Notes: generated from the letters alone by a model not told the origin. A stretch of DNA of 39,512 bases from Bacteroidia bacterium (GCA_030427245.1 JAUHXA010000061.1:1-39512), one strand, 5' to 3'. Positions 7,756-16,225 are shown, counted from the stretch's first letter. Numbers and translations are program-made.

Positions 7756-10014
7756 TCAATCAAGAACCTTCAAAATCTCCTTTGTCAATTCTATTCTTGG
7801 AAAATCCCCCTTGTTGTTCAACAAAATAATGTTGATTCCGCTTTCGGGTAGGCTGGTAATCATCGAGAAAAAGCCCAAACTCGTGCCTCCATAAAAGTAG
7901 GTGGGTTTATTCGTTTTGAAGAGCGTTTTGTTGATTGCCCAACTGTAACCAAAACCTGAATCATAGTATTCATAATACGAAATCGGAGATTTGATAAGCG
8001 CCTCATCGTCCGCAGTGAGCAATTCGGTGGAGTTCATTGCCCTCATCCATTTCAGCAAATCGGTTGCAGTGCTGTGGATACATCCCACACCTTTCATATT
8101 GGATTTTTCCCATTTCGGCTCCAATACGTAGCTGTTTCCCTCCAAAACATATCCTTTTGCGAGGTTCTCTGAGGGTATGGAATTTGGTGGATAAGAATGG
8201 TTTAAGTCAATGGGTTGGAAGATGGATTCCTTCAATACGGAGTAAAAATCTCTTCCTTCTATTTTTTCGATAATCGCTGAGAGTATCAGAAAATTGCTAT
8301 TGCTGTACTCCATCTTTGAATCGGGTTCAAAGTCTAAGTCTTTGCTGCAATAGGATTTAATAAACTCATTGGTTTCTATTTTGGTTTTGAACCACTCTGA
8401 ATCATTCAATTTATTCTCATAGTCAAAGGTTGTAATGCCTGTTCTGTGCGCCAATAATTGATGAATGGTGATTTTGTCGGCATGTCTGTAATCGGGCAGG
8501 TATTTACCCACTTTATCCTCTAATATCAACTTTCCTGCCTCTCGTAATTTCAAGATAATTGCAGTCGTGAATTGTTTGGTAATCGAGCCAATGTCAAAAA
8601 CAGTCGCCGTATCCAAAGGGATTTGGTTTTCTATATCCGAATAACCATAGGCTTTGTGGTGGATGACTTTATCCTTATTCGTCACCAACACAACGCCATT
8701 GAAGAGATTGGTTAAATGAAAGACAGTCAATATGCTGTCCATTTTACCCGCAGGAGAATCATCAAAATCTTGGAGCGAAAGATTACTTGCCGAGTTATTA
8801 AAATACTGAACCTCTATACTTTGATGCTTTTTGAGGTCTGTTATTGCCTGTTTGATTAATTCGGTTGGAGGTATTTTCGCTTGATTGTTCCAAAATTCAG
8901 CATTGTAAGAGAAGGGCTTTTTATAGATGTCTCCCCATTTGGTCAATGGATTGGAGAGCGGAGGAGCATTGCCGTGTTGTGTTTCCAAAAAAAGAATTTC
9001 ATCCCTCAATATGTCTTTGGCAAGCGTATCCTTAGAAACATTGTTGATGACCGTCCACCCATTGTTGTAGCTCAGATACTTTTGGGTATAGTATTCCCCT
9101 ATTTTCTGGTACTGAATACTTCCCGAAATAAAGGGGATGTGATAGGTTTTTTCCTTCAAGCTCTGGTCTTTGATTTGCTGCCCATCATTCCGAAAATTGT
9201 ATTCGGCTTTAATCAATGCAAAGTCCTCCGAATTGAAATACGCTTTTGCTGTATAGAGTGGTTTCTTGGCGTTTTTCTTTGGCATAAATTGAAGTACATA
9301 AATGATTTCGTCATTGTAGGTCGTATTCGACAACCGCTTTAAATCATAGTATTGTAGATTTTTCAAGTCCAAAAAATCAGACAATTCAAGCATCGGATTG
9401 CTCGCAATTGCATCGTATAAATAGTTGTTTTTTTCTCCCCATCGTTCTATCCGATAATCATTGGATTTTCTGCGTTGGGTTATTTCGACTTCAAAAGCAC
9501 GGTGTTTTTTCTTATTGAATGTTCGGATGTTCACCGTTGCCTCCAATAAGTGCTTGTATGCGCCATTTTCTGATAGTGTAGAATGGTAAAATGCTTTGGT
9601 AAGGGCAGAGTTTTGGTAATAATTCGTGGAATAATTTTGGTGAAAATGCTTCAAAATGCTTTCTGCTGAAACATATTTAACCACGACTTCCTGCAATTCA
9701 ACCGAACTTTGCTCCAATTGAATCGTCAAATGGTCTTCATTTTTGAGTTTGGAATATTTGACTTCCGTAGTTTGATACCCAATGACAGAAACAATCAGTG
9801 TAAATTCTTCCTCCAGTTCTGCAATACTCAACTCAAACCTACCGTCTTGATTCGAGACTGTTCCAGTTTGGGTATCTTTCACCAAAATATTGGCGAATGG
9901 AATGGGAGTGGAGTCATTTTTATCGGCAATACTTCCGCTAATGATTTGCCCATGTGATGTCAGACAAAGGAGAAAGAGACATAGTACGAAACTTGCGGCT
10001 TGGATTTTCTTCAT
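7756..10014 (-). CDS. Secreted CarboxypepD-regulatory-like domain / serine beta-lactamase-fold hydrolase fusion
   Basis: About 752 residues from the ATG at 10014; an ATG at 10035 would add seven. A signal peptide (KKIQAASFVLCLFLLC) ends near SHGQ. Residues 30-120 (counted from 10035) form a carboxypeptidase-regulatory-like fold with GSIADKN, PFANILVKDT and SNQDGRF, usual in Bacteroidota surface proteins. A long middle region (about 120-400) of unclear fold follows. Residues 430-759 are a penicillin-binding/class C beta-lactamase-like domain: nucleophile SITK (Ser484, Lys487), YSN (Tyr577) and GGTSLG (716-721) in the third-motif position. Known relatives are periplasmic or surface esterases and peptidases; true beta-lactamase activity is not implied. 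No TonB-dependent barrel follows. Substrate unknown. Confidence 0.82.
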   Translation of the reverse strand: MKKIQAASFVLCLFLLCLTSHGQIISGSIADKNDSTPIPFANILVKDTQTGTVSNQDGRFELSIAELEEEFTLIVSVIGYQTTEVKYSKLKNEDHLTIQLEQSSVELQEVVVKYVSAESILKHFHQNYSTNYYQNSALTKAFYHSTLSENGAYKHLLEATVNIRTFNKKKHRAFEVEITQRRKSNDYRIERWGEKNNYLYDAIASNPMLELSDFLDLKNLQYYDLKRLSNTTYNDEIIYVLQFMPKKNAKKPLYTAKAYFNSEDFALIKAEYNFRNDGQQIKDQSLKEKTYHIPFISGSIQYQKIGEYYTQKYLSYNNGWTVINNVSKDTLAKDILRDEILFLETQHGNAPPLSNPLTKWGDIYKKPFSYNAEFWNNQAKIPPTELIKQAITDLKKHQSIEVQYFNNSASNLSLQDFDDSPAGKMDSILTVFHLTNLFNGVVLVTNKDKVIHHKAYGYSDIENQIPLDTATVFDIGSITKQFTTAIILKLREAGKLILEDKVGKYLPDYRHADKITIHQLLAHRTGITTFDYENKLNDSEWFKTKIETNEFIKSYCSKDLDFEPDSKMEYSNSNFLILSAIIEKIEGRDFYSVLKESIFQPIDLNHSYPPNSIPSENLAKGYVLEGNSYVLEPKWEKSNMKGVGCIHSTATDLLKWMRAMNSTELLTADDEALIKSPISYYEYYDSGFGYSWAINKTLFKTNKPTYFYGGTSLGFFSMITSLPESGINIILLNNKGDFPRIELTKEILKVLD

Positions 10015-10170
10015 AATTGTTGGTAAGAAATTCATAGTGTGAGTGTTACTAAATGGAAGTATAGCGTATAGCGAAAATTGGCATTCTTATTCAAGAAATC
10101 ACTTCCATCTAACTATGAATCATAAACGGAGAAGAAGGTCAAAACGTTGATTGATTTGCGACTTCTAAAA

Positions 10171-10218
10171 TAAATGGTTTTCTATCAATCGAATAGACCT
10201 CACATTTATCTGTTCCAA
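10171..10218 (-). pseudogene. Remnant of the 3' end of a GNAT acetyltransferase gene
   Basis: These 48 bp match the last codons of the GNAT gene at 10489-10986 at roughly four bases in five. Read on the minus strand they encode DKCEVYSID, against DKCEVYSIG in the intact gene. No longer open frame surrounds it. A second GNAT copy evidently once lay downstream of the GDCCVxC gene and was largely deleted. Confidence 0.6.
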
Positions 10219-10228
10219 CATCGTTCAA

Positions 10229-10444
10229 TCAACAACAATAACTTGCATCCAATTGAATGGGCGGACAAGCCATCGTTCCATAGCTGCAAAACACACAGCA
10301 GTCATTTCCTGTTGGCTTCAATACTTTCTTGCAGCCTTCACATTCATAAAAATACTGACAAGCATTGGTTGGCATTGTCTCTTCCTTTTTTAATCCACAT
10401 TCGGGACAAGTAATGGTTGACTGTAAAATTGCTTTTGTAGCCAT
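10229..10444 (-). CDS. GDCCVxC-domain small cysteine-rich protein
   Basis: A 71-residue protein with the family hallmark GDCCVFCSYG followed by CPPIQ. A second CxxC pair (CPEC) stands near the N-terminus and CEGC in the middle, so a metal-binding or thiol-redox role is plausible. Some family members carry selenocysteine in the CC pair; here both are ordinary Cys codons. I use the ATG at 10444; an upstream start at 10492 would add 16 basic residues and overlap the GNAT stop. It follows the GNAT gene by 44 bp on the same strand and probably shares its transcript. Function of the family is not established. Confidence 0.8.
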   Translation of the reverse strand: MATKAILQSTITCPECGLKKEETMPTNACQYFYECEGCKKVLKPTGNDCCVFCSYGTMACPPIQLDASYCC

Positions 10445-10488
10445 TCTTTGTTTTTTTCGTTTGTTGAATTGAAAAATTTCTATTGCTT

Positions 10489-10986
10489 TCAAGTAAATTG
10501 TTCCCTACCAATCGAATACACCTCACATTTATCCTCTCCAAACTGTCTTTTTTCTTTGAATACAAAACCCAACCTTTTGTAAAATCGAATGGCTTTTGTG
10601 TTGGATTCCAAAGGGTCAATCAACACTTCATTGACCTTCAAATCTGCAAAGCAAATCTCCAATGCCAATTGCATCATCATTGTTCCATAACCTTTGCCCA
10701 AATAGTCCTTTTCGCCAATCCATATATCAATCGCTCGTTTGTCGGCTTCAATGTCGCCCCAATAATGGGTTTCTTCTTCGGCAGGGTCAATGATTTGCAC
10801 AAAACCAATGGGCTTACCATCCACTTCTGCAATGAGGTATTGCCGCCATTCGGGTTGAGGTTCTCTTGATAGTTCGTATTCCCAATTCCAATATTCATCG
10901 GGAATCGTTTCTTGAATGTGTTCTTGTTTGTCCCAATGTTGGAGGGTTGGGAGGTCGGTGATGTTGGCGGTTCTTAGGTGTAGCAT
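10489..10986 (-). CDS. GNAT family N-acetyltransferase
   Basis: A 165-residue single-domain acetyltransferase. The acetyl-CoA loop is DYLGKGYGT, with IDIWIGEK before it (beta-4) and NTKAIRFYKRLGF after it (motif B). The order and the N-terminal LPTLQHW and IGFVQIIDP resemble AAC(6')-type enzymes and other small-molecule acetyltransferases, but acceptor residues cannot be assigned. Cytoplasmic; no signal peptide. First gene of a probable pair with the GDCCVxC gene. A decayed second copy of its 3' end lies at 10171-10218. Confidence 0.88.
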   Translation of the reverse strand: MLHLRTANITDLPTLQHWDKQEHIQETIPDEYWNWEYELSREPQPEWRQYLIAEVDGKPIGFVQIIDPAEEETHYWGDIEADKRAIDIWIGEKDYLGKGYGTMMMQLALEICFADLKVNEVLIDPLESNTKAIRFYKRLGFVFKEKRQFGEDKCEVYSIGREQFT

Positions 10987-11083
10987 TGTTTTATTCTTTT
11001 ATTTCCTTTCTCAATATTTGCAGGTTTTTCATTGTCTTAATTAATAAAACAAACGAAATAAAACATGTTCTCAATCTTATTTT

Positions 11084-11171
11084 TTGGCTCTAAGTCCATT
11101 TTTTCAATAAATAAAGCCAAATCAAAATTTCATTTTGGCTTTATCTCTATTTTTTGTATATTTAGAGCCAA
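11084..11171 (+). promoter_or_regulatory. Duplicated palindromic operator over the promoter of the DUF234-type ATPase gene
   Basis: Four half-sites of the form TTGGCTYTA occur: 11084-11092 (+), 11112-11120 (-), 11135-11143 (+) and 11163-11171 (-). They make two 37-bp inverted pairs, each with a 19-bp spacer. The spacers also resemble each other, so the whole unit is a direct duplication with a 14-bp gap. The second pair brackets a promoter: TTTG at 11134-11137, 19 bp, then TATATTTA at 11157-11164. A dimeric repressor binding here would cover both promoter boxes. The ATG is at 11187. Confidence 0.6.
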
Positions 11172-11186
11172 AAACAATACGAAATC

Positions 11187-12602
11187 ATGCAAAAACTGAT
11201 TGGCAGACAAAAAGAAGTTCAAAAGCTGAGAAAACACCTTCAATCCCACAAATCTGAATTTGTCGCCATTTATGGGCGGCGAAGAGTCGGGAAAACCTTT
11301 TTAATAAGACAGGTATTTGACAACCAATTCGCTTTTCAACTCACGGGAATGGCGAATGTAAACACCCGAGGGCAATTGACCAAATTCCACGCAGCATTGC
11401 AGCGATACTTCCCTCAAAGCAATGACCTCGAACCTGCCAAAAACTGGTTTACAGCTTTTGAACAATTGATTACTTTATTGGAGGCAGATGAAACGACCGA
11501 CAAAAAGGTGATTTTTTTGGACGAATTGCCGTGGTTGGATACACGTGGGGCTAATTTCCTATCAGGTTTAGAACATTTTTGGAACAGTTGGGCAAGTGCA
11601 AGAGATGATATTCTATTGATTGTCTGCGGTTCGGCTGCTTCTTGGATGGTCAAAAACTTACTAAAAAATAGAGGAGGATTGCACAATAGAGTTACTGACC
11701 GAATGAAACTATCGCCTTTCAATTTGGCGGAAACAGAGGAACTACTCAAATACAAGGGAATTGTTTACGACAGATATCAAATCATTCTGTTGTATATGGT
11801 TTTTGGAGGGATTCCCTTTTATTTAGAGAAAATTGATTCAAGATTCAGTGCCACACAGAATGTCAATGAATTGTGTTTTGAATACAACGCACCTTTTAGG
11901 GATGAATACGAAGAATTGTATGCTTCTTTGTTTAAAAAGTCGGAAAAGCATCTTGCCATCATTGAAGCTTTGGCACAGAAAAAAAAGGGTTTGAGTCGAG
12001 CCGAAATCATCCGATTGACCAAACTATCCAATGGTGGCAGTTTGACCCGTGTTTTGAAGGAATTGGAAGAAAGTAGTTTCATCAGGCGTTATCAAGGCTT
12101 TGGAAAGAAAAAACGAGAAAGCCTTTATCAATTGGTGGACTTTTATTCTTTGTTTTACTTGAATTTTATCCAAAAATCAAGCCCCGATGATGAAAATTTT
12201 TGGATAAATGCACTTCAATCTCCTACATTTAGAACTTGGAGTAGCTATGCTTTTGAGATGGTTTGTTTGCACCACGTTTCACAAATCAAACAGGCTTTGG
12301 GTATATCGGGTGTTCAAACTTCTGTCGCAACTTGGTCTTCTCCCGAAGCACAAATAGACCTGTTGATTGACCGCAAGGATAGGGTTATCAATCTTTGTGA
12401 AATGAAGTTTTCCATCAAACCTTTTACAATCAACAAACAATATGCTGCTAATCTGCGAAACAAAATGGGTTCTTTCCAAGAAGCTACCCAAACGAAAAAA
12501 GCCATTTTTTTGACTATGGTTTCGACTTATGGATTGGCTCAAAGCCCCTACAAAGGAATGATTCAAAATGATTTGACGATGGAGGTGCTATTCAAAACTT
12601 AG
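11187..12602 (+). CDS. DUF234-type P-loop ATPase with nuclease-like C-terminus
   Basis: A 471-residue protein of the archaeal-type ATPase/DUF234 group. Walker A is GRRRVGKT (residues 30-37) and Walker B is VIFLDELPWLD (108-118). A winged-helix-like segment lies near 260-310. The C-terminal AQIDLLIDR...INLCEMKF has the D-x(n)-ExK arrangement of PD-(D/E)XK nuclease folds. Members are scattered, often laterally acquired; their role is unknown, with DNA-related functions suspected. The length is full for the family. It is preceded by the duplicated operator at 11084-11171 and its stop overlaps the stop of an antitoxin remnant on the other strand. Confidence 0.85.
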   Translation: MQKLIGRQKEVQKLRKHLQSHKSEFVAIYGRRRVGKTFLIRQVFDNQFAFQLTGMANVNTRGQLTKFHAALQRYFPQSNDLEPAKNWFTAFEQLITLLEADETTDKKVIFLDELPWLDTRGANFLSGLEHFWNSWASARDDILLIVCGSAASWMVKNLLKNRGGLHNRVTDRMKLSPFNLAETEELLKYKGIVYDRYQIILLYMVFGGIPFYLEKIDSRFSATQNVNELCFEYNAPFRDEYEELYASLFKKSEKHLAIIEALAQKKKGLSRAEIIRLTKLSNGGSLTRVLKELEESSFIRRYQGFGKKKRESLYQLVDFYSLFYLNFIQKSSPDDENFWINALQSPTFRTWSSYAFEMVCLHHVSQIKQALGISGVQTSVATWSSPEAQIDLLIDRKDRVINLCEMKFSIKPFTINKQYAANLRNKMGSFQEATQTKKAIFLTMVSTYGLAQSPYKGMIQNDLTMEVLFKT

Positions 12603-12760
12603 GCATCTTTCCTTTTCTCTTTCAGCATTTCACACAAATAAAATGCTTCTGCCTTTGCTTCAAATTCCTCTCTTTTTTGGGTGCCTCTTTCTCCATATTT
12701 GATTCGGAGAAGGTCGTTGAAGGTTTTTGTTTGCTTGAGTTTGTCTTTTATCAATCCCAT
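12599..12760 (-). pseudogene. Truncated XRE-type antitoxin (N-terminal part only)
   Basis: Encodes 53 residues ending in a TAA. The stretch FNDLLRIKYGERGTQKREEF, followed by EAKAEAF and EMLKEKR, is the conserved N-terminal helix region of HigA/XRE antitoxins of Bacteroidota. The helix-turn-helix that should follow is missing, and the frame stops precisely at the 3' end of the ATPase gene. The ATG overlaps the end of the next upstream frame by 10 bp. Probably a broken toxin-antitoxin gene; a functional short peptide cannot be excluded. Confidence 0.6.
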
Positions 12761-12978
12761 TTTTCTCTTAATTTAGAAACATAAACTTGTGCATCTTCAC
12801 CCAAATAATTAGGTTTTGCCATTCCTTCAAAATCCATCACATTGTATTTGTTTTTTTCTGCTTGCTGTTCTCGCACCTTTGGCAAAGTTTGTTGAACCAA
12901 CAACTCCAATAGTTCCAATTTTCCTACCATTGAAAGTTGTTGGAGGTATTGACTGTAAATTTATTGTACAGCAGTCAT
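12751..12978 (-). pseudogene. VapB-like antitoxin with a nonsense codon
   Basis: The ATG at 12976-12978 starts MTAVQ and then meets TAA at 12961-12963. The same frame continues open for 69 codons with an antitoxin-like sequence: YLQQLSMVGKLELLELLVQQ, then a C-terminus EDAQVYVSKLREKWD typical of small VapB-type antitoxins. Translation could restart at the ATG at 12930, giving a 59-residue product. No PIN-domain toxin follows; the next frame is the XRE fragment. Decayed toxin-antitoxin material is the simplest reading. Confidence 0.5.
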
Positions 12979-13063
12979 AAATATTGTGTTTTTTATCAAT
13001 AACATTGACTTAATAAGATATGTTCCAAACTCTTCTTTTCCTCAGGGCATAAAGTCAAATATT

Positions 13064-13600
13064 TTATCCCTCTGTACAAATATCTGTCACTTCAAGTTTT
13101 GGATTAAGTGTTACAACTACCATATCGTCTCTGAATCCTTTACGATCCTCATAACCAAATGCAAAATCCATTATAACGAATGATTTTTCTGATTCTGCAT
13201 AGATTCCAACTCTTACTATTCTCAATAATGAAAAAAGTCGTTCTTCAATGCTTTCTGCGCTATTGGTGTTCTCTATAAATTTCCGAAAACCTTCTTCATC
13301 AAATATTTGTAAAAAAATATCGTCATTCCACTCTTCAATATATTCATTTACAACTTCACCTTCTTCAAAATCTTTTCGGATTGCTTTTTTTCCGATTAAG
13401 TGTATTTGAGATAATTTGTTTAAAGTTGAGGCTACTTTCAACACTTGCTGCTCACTTACCTCTTTGAAGTGAATAGCTAAATCTATCTGAGTTTTCTCAA
13501 AATCATACGCCCAAAAATATTTATCAAACTTATATTCCCAATCAGTTTCCCTCTCTTTCAACTGAATTTTTCCAAAAATCGGTAATTCGACTTTTATCAT
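13064..13600 (-). CDS. DUF2004-like cytoplasmic protein
   Basis: A 178-residue acidic protein without signal peptide or membrane helices. It opens with IKVELPIFGKIQL and ends with ERLFSLLRIVRVGIYAESEKSFVIMDFAFG, then a strand-rich MVVVTLNPKLEVTDI. This order fits DUF2004, a family often found singly or beside polymorphic-toxin genes as an immunity-like protein. No toxin gene is next to it here. It is separated from the VIT-VWA gene by a strong hairpin and appears to be its own unit. Confidence 0.55.
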   Translation of the reverse strand: MIKVELPIFGKIQLKERETDWEYKFDKYFWAYDFEKTQIDLAIHFKEVSEQQVLKVASTLNKLSQIHLIGKKAIRKDFEEGEVVNEYIEEWNDDIFLQIFDEEGFRKFIENTNSAESIEERLFSLLRIVRVGIYAESEKSFVIMDFAFGYEDRKGFRDDMVVVTLNPKLEVTDICTEG

Positions 13601-13633
13601 TTTTTTAGATTTCCCTTTGTTTCATACTAAAAT

Positions 13634-13667
13634 AATAACCGTATCTTCTTCCAAAGATACGGTTATT
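13634..13667 (-). terminator. Hairpin terminator after the VIT-VWA gene
   Basis: Perfect 14-bp stem, AATAACCGTATCTT (13634-13647) with its complement at 13654-13667, around a 6-nt loop. It lies 35 bp past the stop of the gene ending at 13703. The minus strand then reads ATTATTTTAG, a modest U-rich tail. Confidence 0.65.
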
Positions 13668-13702
13668 CCATAATTTCACCAAAGATTTTGAGTTTATATC
13701 CC

Positions 13703-16006
13703 CTACTCAAAAACCTCATACACAACCCCTTCCCAATAAAATTCCACATTATTCCCCAAACTCAAAAACTCCGAAACAGCAGGTTCATTCTCCAACAAAT
13801 CAAAATATTCATCCGAAGCAAAAGCAATGCGTTGGCGTTTGGCATTTTGGTTTTTGGGCGACAGGACTTCCGCATCGACCCAAGAATTGCCTTGATTTTG
13901 ATAGACCGCACGACCTTGAATATTGCGGTATTGATTGGCGATGTCTTCCTTGTCGTCTTTTGAAGCTCCACTGTACATGCGGCTCTGTCCCTGTCGGGTT
14001 TGACCAATGTTAGAAGCCTTGTTGAGCGATTGAATCTCTTGACTGCTGCGAACACTGCTTGCGCCCTCCTTGCGTTTCATGCCACTGTATTCTTCCTCCG
14101 CCATGTCCATATTGCCATTGCGTTGCCAAAAATCGGGCTGTTCAATAGGGCGAGGGCTTGCACGTCCAATGTCTCTGCGGCGCATTTCTTCATCCTCCAA
14201 AATCAAATAACTCGTATAAGGAGTCACAATGCCGTATTCTTTCGCCAAATTCACCACTTCCTCCACCAATTCCTTGTCCTCACCATGCAAGCGGATTTGG
14301 TCGAGTAGATAACCGACTGCCCTTGAAGCCCAAAGCGGTGGAATGAAATCGTGTTTTTCGTGCGTATCATCGGACAAACTCGCCTCGTATTTGAAAGACT
14401 TGCTTTGACCATTCACTTTGCCTGACAACATCACGCTCACATTATCGCTGCCTTTGTTGTCGTATCGCCCCAAAACGGTGACGGACGAACCTCTGAATAA
14501 ATCGGGCAAGTCTTTGGGATAGGTTTGAAAAACGCTGACATTGCGGCTGAAACCCAGCTTCAAATCCGTCAAAACGGGTGAACTGACTTTGGTGTAAAAG
14601 TTGGAAATTTTTACTTCAATGTCTTCGTCGGGCAAGATATAGGAGCGAAAAGCTTTGGTGTGTTCGGTGATTTTGTCGAGCAAATGCGTGTTGATGTCCT
14701 CACCGATTCCAAAGGTGAAAATGCGAGTGTTTTCGCTGTTGTTCTCCTTCAATTTTTTGAGCAAGTCGTCCTCTTCCGTCACGCCAATTGTGGGTTTGCC
14801 GTCTGTAATGAACACCACCATATAAGGGCGGTCTTTGCGGGATTTGGCAGACAAAGCCGTTTCCAAAGCCTCGTCAATATTCGTTCCGCCAATTGCCTTC
14901 AAATCTTCGATAAACGTCCTCGCTTCTGCAATATTTCCCTTGTCGGCAAGCTCCAAATCCTCAAACAAACTCCTTGCTTCGGTCGAAAAACGCACTATAT
15001 TGAAGTGGTCGCCTTTGTTCAAATTATTGACGCAAAACAGCAGTGATTCTTTGGCTTTCTCCAATTTTTCACCCGACATACTGCCCGACACATCCAAGAC
15101 AAAGGTGATGTCTTTCTCTGCAATTTCTTGCTCTTGTTCGGCAATGCCAGGATTGAAGGTCAGTAAAAAGAAACCGTCTTTTTTGCGGGGTTTGAAAGAC
15201 AAAACAGATGCGCCAATCGCTTGATTGTCTGTATTAAAGTACAACTTGAAGTCCATATCGGGCTTCACTTTTGCCGCTTCAAAGCCCACTTTCGCTTGTT
15301 TTGAACCTTTGCGGATAACTTCTACTTCGTGCGTTGGAGAATAGACCGTTTTCAAGTCGCTGTTGGCTTCAATATTGACCAACAAGCTGAGATTCTGCAA
15401 AGGCTTGGCGGAATATTTTTTGGTGTCGAGCGGATAGATGTATTCCATCGTGCCTGCATCCGACTCCAATAATTGCGAGTAGCTGATTTTGATGCGGGTT
15501 TCGCTTCTCGGCTCAATCGGGAAAATCCGCACCTTGAACAATCCTTGCTGACTGTATTCCAACAAAGCAGGGTCACGCATTTGCCGCACGATGTCCTCGT
15601 AAATTTTACGGGCTTTGTCGGCATCCAACAATTCGGCAGGTGTTTCTTTGCCGTTGATGAACATCGAAAAGTCACTCAATGTCGCTCCCTTTGGAATGGG
15701 AAACAAAAAGTAGCCTTCCAATCTTCGATTGTCGGGATTGTAAAACACTTGGTCAATTGCCGTTGTCGCTGCTTGTCCTTCAATGTTTACCCCCACTTTT
15801 TCGGATTTCACTTCCAAAGGGAAAGGATTGACGGGAACGGGTGGGCGGCGGGGCGGAATTGGTGGTCTTGGCGGCATTGGAGGGAAATCGTGGAGGATTG
15901 TCCATCCATCGGTTTTGTGGGTAGCTATCATCAAGCCGCCTGCATGGATTTCATTGAAGGTGGCGAATAGGGTGAGGAGGATTGTTATGAGAATTGGATT
16001 TTTCAT
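13703..16006 (-). CDS. Exported VIT domain plus von Willebrand A domain protein
   Basis: A 767-residue exported protein. The signal peptide is KNPILITILLTLFATF. A proline-rich linker (residues 42-62, PPMPPRPPIPPRRPP) precedes a VIT domain (about 65-185: GYFLFPIPKGATLSDF, ARKIYEDIVRQMRDP). The VWA domain (about 298-470) has a complete metal-ion-dependent adhesion site, DVSGS (305-309), plus FITDGKPTIG. The VIT-VWA pair is that of inter-alpha-trypsin-inhibitor heavy chains; bacterial members probably mediate protein-protein contacts in the envelope. The C-terminal 150 residues are polar and of unclear fold. It is the last gene of the sigma/anti-sigma operon and shares a leader motif with the gene before it. 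Confidence 0.9.
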   Translation of the reverse strand: MKNPILITILLTLFATFNEIHAGGLMIATHKTDGWTILHDFPPMPPRPPIPPRRPPVPVNPFPLEVKSEKVGVNIEGQAATTAIDQVFYNPDNRRLEGYFLFPIPKGATLSDFSMFINGKETPAELLDADKARKIYEDIVRQMRDPALLEYSQQGLFKVRIFPIEPRSETRIKISYSQLLESDAGTMEYIYPLDTKKYSAKPLQNLSLLVNIEANSDLKTVYSPTHEVEVIRKGSKQAKVGFEAAKVKPDMDFKLYFNTDNQAIGASVLSFKPRKKDGFFLLTFNPGIAEQEQEIAEKDITFVLDVSGSMSGEKLEKAKESLLFCVNNLNKGDHFNIVRFSTEARSLFEDLELADKGNIAEARTFIEDLKAIGGTNIDEALETALSAKSRKDRPYMVVFITDGKPTIGVTEEDDLLKKLKENNSENTRIFTFGIGEDINTHLLDKITEHTKAFRSYILPDEDIEVKISNFYTKVSSPVLTDLKLGFSRNVSVFQTYPKDLPDLFRGSSVTVLGRYDNKGSDNVSVMLSGKVNGQSKSFKYEASLSDDTHEKHDFIPPLWASRAVGYLLDQIRLHGEDKELVEEVVNLAKEYGIVTPYTSYLILEDEEMRRRDIGRASPRPIEQPDFWQRNGNMDMAEEEYSGMKRKEGASSVRSSQEIQSLNKASNIGQTRQGQSRMYSGASKDDKEDIANQYRNIQGRAVYQNQGNSWVDAEVLSPKNQNAKRQRIAFASDEYFDLLENEPAVSEFLSLGNNVEFYWEGVVYEVFE

Positions 16007-16033
16007 GTTTGCTTTTTCATAGGACTATCGTCC
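16007..16033 (-). promoter_or_regulatory. Leader with small hairpin and 5-codon upstream ORF (VIT-VWA gene)
   Basis: Read on the minus strand, GGACGATAGTCC (16022-16033) is a short inverted repeat. It is followed by ATG AAA AAG CAA ACA TGA, a five-codon ORF whose stop overlaps the gene's own ATG in the form ATGA. The equivalent arrangement precedes the neighbouring VWA gene. Confidence 0.5.
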
Positions 16034-16062
16034 GAAGTTAGGATAATGAATATATAATGGTG

Positions 16063-16225
16063 TGTCATTCCGAAGGAATCTCGTGGGTAATTATAGTGAA
16101 ATAGGGGCAAGAATAGATACTTTACAAGAACTATTAACTTACCCAATGTAGATTTATTTTTCTCAGAAATTAACTTGCCGTTTTATGTTTGTTGAAACCA
16201 TCCACAAGATTCCTACGGAATGACA
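16063..16225. repeat. Long inverted repeat of the GTCATTCCG type between the two VWA genes
   Basis: TGTCATTCCGAAGGAATCT at 16063-16081 is inverted at 16207-16225 with one mismatch. Each arm is itself partly palindromic. Flanks 16054-16061 (ATAATGGT) and 16227-16234 (ATAACGGT) agree at seven of eight bases, possibly a decayed target duplication. The 125 bp between the arms show no gene. Confidence 0.6.

Noticed and set aside
12965-12976. 12-bp match (ACTGCTGTACAA) to the left end of the element at 2960
   Set aside because: No second terminus, inverted repeat or flanking duplication is found there; it also falls inside an antitoxin-like reading frame, so chance is the better explanation.
13688-15970. 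Several long plus-strand ORFs opposite the VIT-VWA gene
   Set aside because: They are antisense shadows of a gene with clear domains and catalytic motifs.
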